A stretch of 64,000 nt of DNA from Alloacidobacterium sp963823845 (GTDB lineage: Bacteria > Acidobacteriota > Terriglobia > Terriglobales > Acidobacteriaceae), in contig CAWGND010000008.1 in assembly GCA_963823845.1 (NCBI GenBank), positions 930,001 through 994,000 of the forward strand. Direction: 5' to 3'. This document shows, in pieces, positions 36,328 through 43,861 of this stretch. The notes under the pieces were generated by a model. That model made no database searches. It saw only the letters and a list, made by a program, of their open reading frames with translations, and was not told the origin of the DNA. The translations under genes and the position numbers were made by a program. Each line of letters begins with the position of its first letter. Positions within the stretch are counted from its first letter, which is position 1.

Positions 36328-37545
36328 TTGAAACTGATTGGAATTCTGATGCTATTGGCGGCGAGCTTCTGTTTTGCGCAAGATTCGAGCGACTTCAAAC
36401 CCGCGACGTCGAATGTTCTGGATGCGCAGTATCCGAAAGTTGACAGCACCTCGCGGGTGCAGATCCGGTTCAAGGCGCCTGATGCGACGAAGGTGAAGCT
36501 TAATTTTTGGAGCGGTCCCAAGGTGGACATGGAGAAGCAGGCGGACGGGTTCTGGACTTTCACAACGCCAGCCATGGCTCCCGGGCTTCATTACTACACG
36601 ATCATCGTCGACGGCGCTGAGGTGAGCGATCCCGGCAGCACGGCGTACTTCGGCGGAAGCAAATGGGCCAGTGCGGTGGAGGTGCTTGAAGCCGGAGCGG
36701 ATTACTACTTACCCCAAGCAGTTCCGCACGGACAAGTGCGTGAGATCTGGTACCACTCTAGCGTGACGGGAACCTGGCGGCACGCGCTCGTGTACCTGCC
36801 CCCGGAATATGACACTGCGAAGACTCGCTACCCGGTGCTCTATCTGCAGCATGGCGGAGGCGAGGACGAGACCGGCTGGATCCGGCAAGGCAAGGCGAAT
36901 TTCATTCTCGACAACCTGATCGCGAGCGGAAACACAAAGCCGATGATCATCGTAATGGCCAACGGGTACGGGAGTCGCGCTGGCTACGTCGTTCCCGACC
37001 TGACGGGAAAGCCGTTCGGCTCGCCGGAGTTTATGGTGGTGATGCAAGAGCGCATGGGCGCCTTCGAAGACGAGATGACGCAGGTGCTGATTCCGTTCAT
37101 CGACAAGACATTTCGCACGCTTCCCGATCGCGATCACCGCGCCATGGCCGGGCTTTCAATGGGCGGCATGCAAACGTTCCAGGTGACATTCAACCATCTC
37201 GAACTGTTTTCATACATCGGCGGATTCAGCGGTGCGGCCAACGTATTCGCAATGGGAAATAACAAGCTGGATACGAAGACGGCGTTTCATGGGGCGATGG
37301 CCGACCCGACAGCGTTTGCCCAGCGCGTGCATCTGCTGTGGATCGGCGTCGGAACCAACGAGCCTGAACGGATGAAGGCGGGACTGGAGAATCTGAACGC
37401 GTCTCTCGACGAAGCGAAGATCCAGCACGTGTTTTACGAGTCGCCCGGCACCGATCACGAATGGCAGACATGGCGCCGCGACCTAAAAGACTTCGCACCT
37501 CGGTTGTTCCAGACGCGGAGTCAACCGGCCGTTGGCGCACGCTAG
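36328..37545 (+). CDS. secreted CE1-like esterase with N-terminal E-set/CBM48-like domain
   Basis: TTG 36328 is preferred as start: GGAGG lies six bases before it and the product begins MKLIGILMLLAASFCFAQ, a clear signal peptide. The longer frame from 35992 overlaps the divergent gene and lacks coding character. Of 405 residues, 35-120 form an immunoglobulin-like E-set domain (VQIRFKAPDATKVKLNF, GLHYYTIIVDG). The rest is an alpha/beta hydrolase with LYLQHGGGEDETGW, nucleophile elbow GLSMGG (Ser277) and a C-terminal GTDHEWQTWRRDL with the His. Such enzymes deacylate xylan or release ferulate. It leads the plus-strand operon with GH3 and GH29. Confidence 0.88.
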   Translation: MKLIGILMLLAASFCFAQDSSDFKPATSNVLDAQYPKVDSTSRVQIRFKAPDATKVKLNFWSGPKVDMEKQADGFWTFTTPAMAPGLHYYTIIVDGAEVSDPGSTAYFGGSKWASAVEVLEAGADYYLPQAVPHGQVREIWYHSSVTGTWRHALVYLPPEYDTAKTRYPVLYLQHGGGEDETGWIRQGKANFILDNLIASGNTKPMIIVMANGYGSRAGYVVPDLTGKPFGSPEFMVVMQERMGAFEDEMTQVLIPFIDKTFRTLPDRDHRAMAGLSMGGMQTFQVTFNHLELFSYIGGFSGAANVFAMGNNKLDTKTAFHGAMADPTAFAQRVHLLWIGVGTNEPERMKAGLENLNASLDEAKIQHVFYESPGTDHEWQTWRRDLKDFAPRLFQTRSQPAVGAR

Positions 37546-37670
37546 AGCGACGGAGTAGAACGCGAGCTTCGACCGCTCTGGCCTGCATGGGATAGTCGGA
37601 TGCGGGCCAATGCACGGAAAAAACAGGCCTGGCCGAAGACAGCTAGCCCAGGTTCCAACTTGAGGATCAC

Positions 37671-40343
37671 ATGAACAGATACATGACGAAAAAACTTGTC
37701 CTGGGTACCGGTTTCCTTTTCATTGCCTGCACGGCACGGCCGGTAGTCGCTCAGGGCGCAGCGCCTCTTCCGTACTTGGACACCAATTTGACGCCTGGAC
37801 AACGGGCGACCGACTTGGTGCACCGGATGACTCTTGCGGAGAAGGCCACGCAGATGCAGAACAATTCCGCGGCGGTTCCCCGGCTCAACATTCCCGCATA
37901 CCAATGGTGGAGCGAGGCCCTCCACGGCGTGATCAACGAGGGTGTAACCGAGTATCCGGAGCCGATCGGCCTTGCTGCGACGTTCGATGCGCCGGGCATT
38001 CACACCATGGCGGCCCAGATTGGAATTGAGGGACGCATCAAGCACGTGCAGAATGCGCGCGAAGGACACACTGGCATCATGGGAGGCCTCGATTTCTGGT
38101 CCCCGAATCTGAACATCTTTCGTGACCCGCGCTGGGGCCGCGGTCAGGAGACCTACGGTGAAGACCCCTTCCTTACCGGCCGTATGGGCGTTGCCTACGT
38201 GACCGGATTGCAGGGCGACGATCCGAAGTACTACCTGGCCATTGCGACACCAAAGCACTATGCCGTGCACAGCGGGCCGGAGCCGACGCGCCACTTTGCA
38301 GATGTGGACGTGAGCAAGCACGACCAGGTCGATACCTACGAGCCCGCCTTCCGCGCTGCCATCGTGGAAGGCAAGGCTGGCTCTGTCATGTGCGCGTACA
38401 ACGCAATCAATGGTGAGCCGGCATGTGCCAACCAGTTCCTGCTGCAAGATCAATTGCGCGGCAAGTGGGGCTTTCAGGGGTATGTGGTTTCAGATTGCGA
38501 CGCGGTTCGCGACGTGGCCGCAAATCACCGTTACCGCCCAACGCAGGCACAAGGCGCGGCTATTTCCGTGATCAGGGGCATGGACAACGAATGCGTCACC
38601 TTTACTTCCCGATTTGGCGAACCTGTTGAAAAAGCCTATATCGATGCAGTGCAGCAGGGATACCTGCCTGAAAGCACACTGGACACCGCGCTCATCCGCC
38701 TGTTCACGGCACGCATCAAGCTCGGCATGTTCGACCCGCCGGACATGGTGCCCTACACCAAGATCGACGAGAAGGAACTCGACAGCGCCGAACATCGCAC
38801 GCACGCACGCAAACTCGCGAATGAGTCCATGGTCCTGCTCAAGAACGACGGTTTGCTTCCCCTCAAGCCGGGAATTAAGAAGATCGCTGTCATAGGTCCG
38901 CTCGCCGACCAGACCAGGCCGCTGATCGGAAACTATGCCGGCCAGCCCACGCACATTATCTCCATACTTGACGGTGTTCGTGCTGAGTTCCCCAACGTCG
39001 CCGTCACGTTTGTCCCCGGAACCCAGTTCCTGCGCACTGATGGAACTCCTATACCGGACAGCTTTTTTACCACTCCCGATGGCAAGCCCGGCCTCAAGGC
39101 TGACTACAACGAAGGCATGACGAGAGGCCGACCTAACCCTGGAGCGACCACGCCCCTGGCCAGCCGCACCGAGCCCAACGTCAAACTCACTGACAGCAAT
39201 TTGCCGCCTGAGATTGCCGGGAGAACAACCTTTGGTGTGCAGTGGTCAGGATTTCTGACGCCCACGGAGACAGGAGACTTCATCCTCGGAATTCGCTGCG
39301 AAGGATTCGGCAGGCTTACGGTCGATGGTAAGCAGATAGCAACAGCTTTCGGCGGTGGCACGCGAGGACTCTCATCGGGCGTTGGCCGCGTCCACCTCGA
39401 AAAAGGCCGCAAGGTCGCGCTCGAAATCTCCTACGGAACCAGGAACAGCAAGCCGCATGCGGAGGTGATCTGGGCCAAGGCGAATAACGCACCTTCGCCT
39501 GAGGCCATCGCCGCAGCGAAAAATGCCGATGTAGTCATCGCCGTCGTGGGCATCACGAGCCAACTCGAAGGCGAAGAGATGCCGGTGAGTGAACCGGGAT
39601 TTCTCGGCGGAGATCGCACAAGTATCGATCTTCCCGGACCGGAAGAAGAACTGGTCGAATCCGTGGCCGCCACTGGCAAACCGCTCGCCGTGGTTCTCCT
39701 GAATGGCAGTGCCCTGTCTGTCAACTGGATTAACCAGCATGCCAACGCCGTGCTCGACGCATGGTATCCAGGGGAAGAGGGCGGAGCAGCAGTGGCTGAG
39801 ACGCTGAGCGGAAAGAACAATCCGGCGGGTCGGCTGCCGGTTACGTTCTACACCGGCGTCAACCAGTTGCCAAACTTCGAGGACTACGGCATGGCCAACC
39901 GGACCTACCGGTACTTCGATGCCAAGCCGCTCTATCCGTTTGGCTATGGACTCAGCTACACGACCTTCAAGTACAGCGACCTGAGTGTCCCGGTGCAAGC
40001 AGTGGCAGCGGGGCAGCCTGTAGGTGCCGATGTGACGGTCACCAACACTGGAAAAGCTGCGGGTGATGAGGTCGTGCAGGTTTATCTCAAATTCCCTGCC
40101 GTGAAGGGTGCGCCGATTACCGCGCTGCGCGGATTTCAAAGGGTACATCTCGAACCGGGTGCGAGCCAGAAGGTTCATTTCGATTTGAAGGACCGCGATC
40201 TGGGCATAGTGACCGAGGATGGAAATCCAATCATCGCTCAAGGTGATTACACGATCAGCATTGGCGGAGGCCAGCCGGATACAGGAGCGCCAGCAGCCAC
40301 CGGAAAGTTTCGTATCGAAGGCCAAATCGCACTGCCCGAATAG
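37671..40343 (+). CDS. secreted GH3 beta-glycosidase (xylosidase-like) with PA14 insert
   Basis: The 890-residue protein has a signal peptide ending near VVAQ and an N-terminal GH3 barrel with RWGRGQETYGEDPFL, KHYAVHSG and the nucleophile Asp275 in VVSDCDAV. The C-terminal GH3 domain is interrupted between about residues 470 and 605 by a PA14 carbohydrate-binding insert (FGVQWSGFLTPTETGDF, GRLTVDGK). It ends with a fibronectin-III-like domain (NTGKAAGDEVVQVYL). The SDCDA form and WWSEALHGV start resemble beta-xylosidase/arabinosidase GH3 members. It likely trims xylo-oligosaccharides. It follows the esterase by 125 bases and precedes GH29 by 41. Confidence 0.92.
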   Translation: MNRYMTKKLVLGTGFLFIACTARPVVAQGAAPLPYLDTNLTPGQRATDLVHRMTLAEKATQMQNNSAAVPRLNIPAYQWWSEALHGVINEGVTEYPEPIGLAATFDAPGIHTMAAQIGIEGRIKHVQNAREGHTGIMGGLDFWSPNLNIFRDPRWGRGQETYGEDPFLTGRMGVAYVTGLQGDDPKYYLAIATPKHYAVHSGPEPTRHFADVDVSKHDQVDTYEPAFRAAIVEGKAGSVMCAYNAINGEPACANQFLLQDQLRGKWGFQGYVVSDCDAVRDVAANHRYRPTQAQGAAISVIRGMDNECVTFTSRFGEPVEKAYIDAVQQGYLPESTLDTALIRLFTARIKLGMFDPPDMVPYTKIDEKELDSAEHRTHARKLANESMVLLKNDGLLPLKPGIKKIAVIGPLADQTRPLIGNYAGQPTHIISILDGVRAEFPNVAVTFVPGTQFLRTDGTPIPDSFFTTPDGKPGLKADYNEGMTRGRPNPGATTPLASRTEPNVKLTDSNLPPEIAGRTTFGVQWSGFLTPTETGDFILGIRCEGFGRLTVDGKQIATAFGGGTRGLSSGVGRVHLEKGRKVALEISYGTRNSKPHAEVIWAKANNAPSPEAIAAAKNADVVIAVVGITSQLEGEEMPVSEPGFLGGDRTSIDLPGPEEELVESVAATGKPLAVVLLNGSALSVNWINQHANAVLDAWYPGEEGGAAVAETLSGKNNPAGRLPVTFYTGVNQLPNFEDYGMANRTYRYFDAKPLYPFGYGLSYTTFKYSDLSVPVQAVAAGQPVGADVTVTNTGKAAGDEVVQVYLKFPAVKGAPITALRGFQRVHLEPGASQKVHFDLKDRDLGIVTEDGNPIIAQGDYTISIGGGQPDTGAPAATGKFRIEGQIALPE

Positions 40344-40384
40344 AGCCACACATCTGGTTGGCGGCCAACAACAACGGGGGATAA

Positions 40385-42193
40385 ATGCACAGACGGGATT
40401 TCTGCAAACTACTTGCGATCGCCGCAGCATCGAAAGCTGTGCCAGCCTCTGCGCAGCCCGCGCAGGAGAACGGGCCTGCACTGCCGAGTGGCTTCAACAA
40501 GTACACGCAGGACTACGCTCAGTTTTGCGCGCTCCCGCCGGAGAGGAGACTCTTCTACAAGGTGAGCGACGGCAAGATCGTCGAAGAACAGCTCGATGAG
40601 GCTGCATGGCAACCTTCTGCATGGAACTATAACCCAACAGCGCAGTCTATCGCGGGCGGACTTTGGGACGATGTGCCCCTGAATTCGCCAATCCCCAATC
40701 TTGCAGGCAATGGTCCGTTCAAACCCACCTGGGATTCATTGCTTGAGTACGAGGCGCCAGATTGGTACCAGGATGCCAAGTTCGGAATCTGGGCTCACTG
40801 GAGTCCGCAGTGCGTTGCCGAAGCCGGAGACTGGTACGCGAGGAATATGTATATCGAGGACCAGCGGCAATACAAATATCAGCTCGAGCACTATGGTCCG
40901 CCATCACGGTTCGGGTACAAGGATCTGTGCGCACAGTGGACTCTATTGAATTGGGAACCGGACGAGTTGATAACGCGCTACAAAAATGCCGGCGCAAAGA
41001 TATTCATCGCTCTGGCCAATCACCATGACAGCTTTGACGCGTGGGACTCGAAACATCAGCCGTGGAATGCCGCTGCCATCGGTCCGCATCGTGATGTGAT
41101 CGGTACATGGGCCACGGCGGCGCGGAAGCAGGGTTTACGGTTCGGTGTAACGGTGCACCAGGCGCGCAACTGGTGGTGGTTCCAACCTGCGCATGGCGCC
41201 GACAAGTCTGGCCCACAGGCTGACGTTCCATACGATGGCCATTTTACGCAGGCAGATGGAAAGAATGAGTGGTGGCAGGGGCTCGATCCTCAGCGACTTT
41301 ACGGTGTGAAACACCCGGCCGGCTCACTGCCTGACACATCCTACGTGAAGAACTTCTACGATCGGACGCGCGATCTCATCGACCAGCACAATCCTGACTT
41401 GCTTTACTTTGACGATTCTCTTCTGCCGCTGGGCTGGGCTGGGATGAACATCGGCGCCTACTTCTACAACAACAGCCTTAGGCAACATGGCGGCAAGCTG
41501 GAAGCCGTTCTGAACGTCAAGGATGTTCCCGATCGGCTGGCGAAAGCGGTTGTCGCTGATTACGAGCGGGGACTCACCGCCGAGATAATGAAGCATCCGT
41601 GGCAATCGGAGACTTGCATCGGTGCCTGGCATTATCTTCGGTCCGTCTACGAGAAGCCGGGGAAATACGGAGGGTATCTACCCCCGCGAGATGTGATCCA
41701 TTGGCTGATTGACACCGTCAGCAAGAACGGTACGTTCATCATGAATGTTCCCGGCCGGACCGACGGAACCATCGACAGCAAGGAAATCGCGGTGCTCGAC
41801 GGCATCACAGCCTGGATGCAGACCAATGCTGAGGCGATCTATGAGACTCGGCCGTGGAAGGTTTACGGCGAAGGACCCAATAGCGTAAAGGCCGGGTCTT
41901 TCCAGGGCGAGAGCATTAACAAACTGGGAGAGAAAGATGTCCGATTCACGCGCAATAAGGAGAATACTCTCATCTATGCACTGGTGCTGGGCTGGCCCAC
42001 AGGATCGTTCACTGTGCAGTCTCTTGGACTCTCAGCGGCAACAAAGCCCGGGAGAATTGGCCATCTGGAACTCCTGGGAAGCGATCAGAAAGTAAGCTGG
42101 AAGCAGCAAACCGACGCTCTGTGGGTGGAGCTTCCAAAGCTCTTTAAACCAGCGGTCGATTACGCAGCCGTGCTGAAGGTGACATTGGCGTAA
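40385..42193 (+). CDS. exported GH29 alpha-L-fucosidase
   Basis: The 602-residue protein starts MHRRDFCKLLAIAAASKA, a twin-arginine-like leader (RRDFCK) that suggests export of a folded enzyme. The GH29 barrel shows WYQDAKFGIWAHWSPQ, FIALANHHDSFDAWDS and LLYFDDSLLP; the first Asp of the FDD pair (about residue 343) is the expected nucleophile. MNVPGRTDGTID marks the end of the catalytic domain and a C-terminal beta sandwich follows. It would remove fucose from xyloglucan or pectic chains. Forty-one bases separate it from the GH3 stop codon, so co-transcription is likely. Confidence 0.92.
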   Translation: MHRRDFCKLLAIAAASKAVPASAQPAQENGPALPSGFNKYTQDYAQFCALPPERRLFYKVSDGKIVEEQLDEAAWQPSAWNYNPTAQSIAGGLWDDVPLNSPIPNLAGNGPFKPTWDSLLEYEAPDWYQDAKFGIWAHWSPQCVAEAGDWYARNMYIEDQRQYKYQLEHYGPPSRFGYKDLCAQWTLLNWEPDELITRYKNAGAKIFIALANHHDSFDAWDSKHQPWNAAAIGPHRDVIGTWATAARKQGLRFGVTVHQARNWWWFQPAHGADKSGPQADVPYDGHFTQADGKNEWWQGLDPQRLYGVKHPAGSLPDTSYVKNFYDRTRDLIDQHNPDLLYFDDSLLPLGWAGMNIGAYFYNNSLRQHGGKLEAVLNVKDVPDRLAKAVVADYERGLTAEIMKHPWQSETCIGAWHYLRSVYEKPGKYGGYLPPRDVIHWLIDTVSKNGTFIMNVPGRTDGTIDSKEIAVLDGITAWMQTNAEAIYETRPWKVYGEGPNSVKAGSFQGESINKLGEKDVRFTRNKENTLIYALVLGWPTGSFTVQSLGLSAATKPGRIGHLELLGSDQKVSWKQQTDALWVELPKLFKPAVDYAAVLKVTLA

Positions 42194-42316
42194 GCGAAGT
42201 AGGGCACCCCCCCTTTCCGGGCACTTAGCCTATGTTTAAACTGATCGGTCCTGACGAAGCCACTTTAGAAGCGGGTGCCGGGATCAATTCAACATGTTGT
42301 CCAGGAAGTCCAGCTC

Positions 42317-42790
42317 ATGTTTCGTTCTTTTTTGCAGCAGCTCTTGATTGTCGCCTTCGGTGCTCTCGCGGTCTCGTCCATCAGTCTGCTTCCGCCCAAC
42401 TAGGTCAGAATTCGTCGCGCGAGATCGTCGTCAACGTGAAAGATGCGCGCGGTCCGGTTGATCGCTTCTTCGACCTTTCGGTCGGCTCTGACTATCGGGG
42501 AACGTTGTTTAGGGATGATAGCCAGGCGCAACTCAAACTGGTAACGGCCGAACTTGGTTTTCGGTATATACGCTTTCATGCCATCTTTCACGATGTTCTG
42601 GGAACAGTGCACATCGAAAACGGCAAGACTCTGTACGACTGGAAGAAGATCGACCATCTCTACGACGATCTCTTAGCGCGGCATATCAAACCATTCGTCG
42701 AGCTCGGCTTTACGCCAGAAGCGCTGGCGACATCGCCGAACAGCATCTTCTATTGGCATGGGAACACATCGCATCCGAAGCCAGACGGCA
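42317..42790 (+). pseudogene. GH39 beta-xylosidase-like gene, N-terminal remnant with frameshift
   Basis: ATG 42317 starts a signal peptide (MFRSFLQQLLIVAFGALAVS) that hits a stop near 42401. The mature part continues in another frame: VNVKDARGPVDRFFDLSVGS, RYIRFHAIFHDVLG and LARHIKPFVELGFTPEALA, which is the N-terminal third of GH39 enzymes. Both catalytic Glu residues, which lie later in the barrel, are gone. At about 42790 the sequence jumps to a GH42 C-terminal piece. A frameshift plus a deletion make this non-functional. It follows the GH29 gene in the same direction and was probably once the next operon member. Confidence 0.78.
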
Positions 42791-43416
42791 CCCTGCAAAC
42801 TGGTTGTCGTGCCAGCCGACTACGTGATGGATGCGGCGAGCGCAAAGGCACTTCGGGAATACGTGAGCAACGGCGGCACAGTGCTGATGACAGCATTCTC
42901 AGCGAAAGTGGATGAGCATGGGCAATGGGTTGACACTGCGCTGCCCGGGAGGCTGAGCGATGTCTTCGGACTGAAGACCAACGCTTTCTATGATTCGCCG
43001 GCATTGAAATTCGAGCTGGATCGCAAGTCGATCGATACCAACGTGCATCGCTTCGAGGTGCTCGAACCCTCAACCGCCAAGGTGATTGCTCGCTTCACAA
43101 ATGTCCCAGATCATGGTCCGGCAATCACGATCAACAAATTTGGCAAAGGGAATGCCCTCTACATGGCGACTGAGTCGAACCCTTCCACAATCGGTCCCGT
43201 CCTCGAACACGTCCTTCAGCTTGCCGGTATTCAAGCAGGACCTTCCACTCCGGAAGGCGTTTACGCCCGCGCAGTAGATGGCCGCCTCTGTATGTAAATA
43301 CGACCGAAGAAAAGAAGACCGTGGCCCTGGAAGGGAGCAAACGGGGAATGCTGACCAATCGGATTTATGAAAGCGCTATGGTTTTGGACCCACTGGCATC
43401 GGATCTCGTCCAATGA
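42786..43416 (+). pseudogene. GH42 beta-galactosidase, C-terminal remnant
   Basis: From the junction on, the frame reads LVVVPADYVMDAASAKALRE and YVSNGGTVLMTAFSAKVDEH, typical of the GH42 trimerisation domain, then SDVFGLK and FGKGNALYMA. A +1 shift near 43288 is needed to continue into YVNTTEEKKTVALEGSKRG and the end at 43416. The catalytic barrel is absent. It and the GH39 piece were probably brought together by one deletion that removed the rest of both genes. The galactosidase role may now be covered by the GH35 gene at 55.6 kb. Confidence 0.78.
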
Positions 43417-43861
43417 AGGGAGAAAGTGCGTGCTGGCGGATTTTAGTCCAGACAATCTGGGAACCTGAGGGCGACCCATTCAGTTTCTAAATGAGTGCAT
43501 CATCGCAAATGGTCTCAAGGCATGTTGCCGAGTAGTCGCCTTCCCGGACAAGTGCCTTTTGTTCGCCTGTTGCTAAAGGGCAAAGCACTCATCGAGGTTT
43601 CAACCTGCGCTAGACACGCCTAACTAATACTGGCATCGAACTCCGCCTAGGCTGTTCCACGCTACTTCAGCGATGCCTTGGAGTGATCCAGCTGCGGGGG
43701 AACTGCCAACCAGTCGATTTAGCGTTACCGATTGGAGCAAGATCCGAGCCAAGTGATATACGTATTCCCGACGTCAAATTCGAATAGATTGCGCCTCAAA
43801 CTGAGGGCGTTACGTCCCCCTCGGAGCTCAAAAGAATTCTTTGTAGCAGGTCAGGATAAGA
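43417..43861 (+). other. non-coding gap with a dispersed repeat
   Basis: There is no gene here. About 43530-43620 resembles 20340-20420, upstream of scar 2 (shared elements include GTCGCCTT, CCGGA, AAGTG and GCACTCAT at matching spacing). The match is moderate. It may be a further relic of the element type seen at the tRNA-like scars. The GH54 ribosome-binding site (AGGA) lies at the right end. Confidence 0.4.

Noticed and set aside
39372..40481. Minus-strand frame of 369 codons opposite the GH3 gene
   Set aside because: No recognisable domain, and the plus strand encodes conserved GH3 and fibronectin-like parts here.
43530..43620. Fourth complete tRNA-like integration scar
   Set aside because: Only moderate similarity to the region upstream of scar 2 is seen; there is no T arm, CCA end or 18-bp motif.
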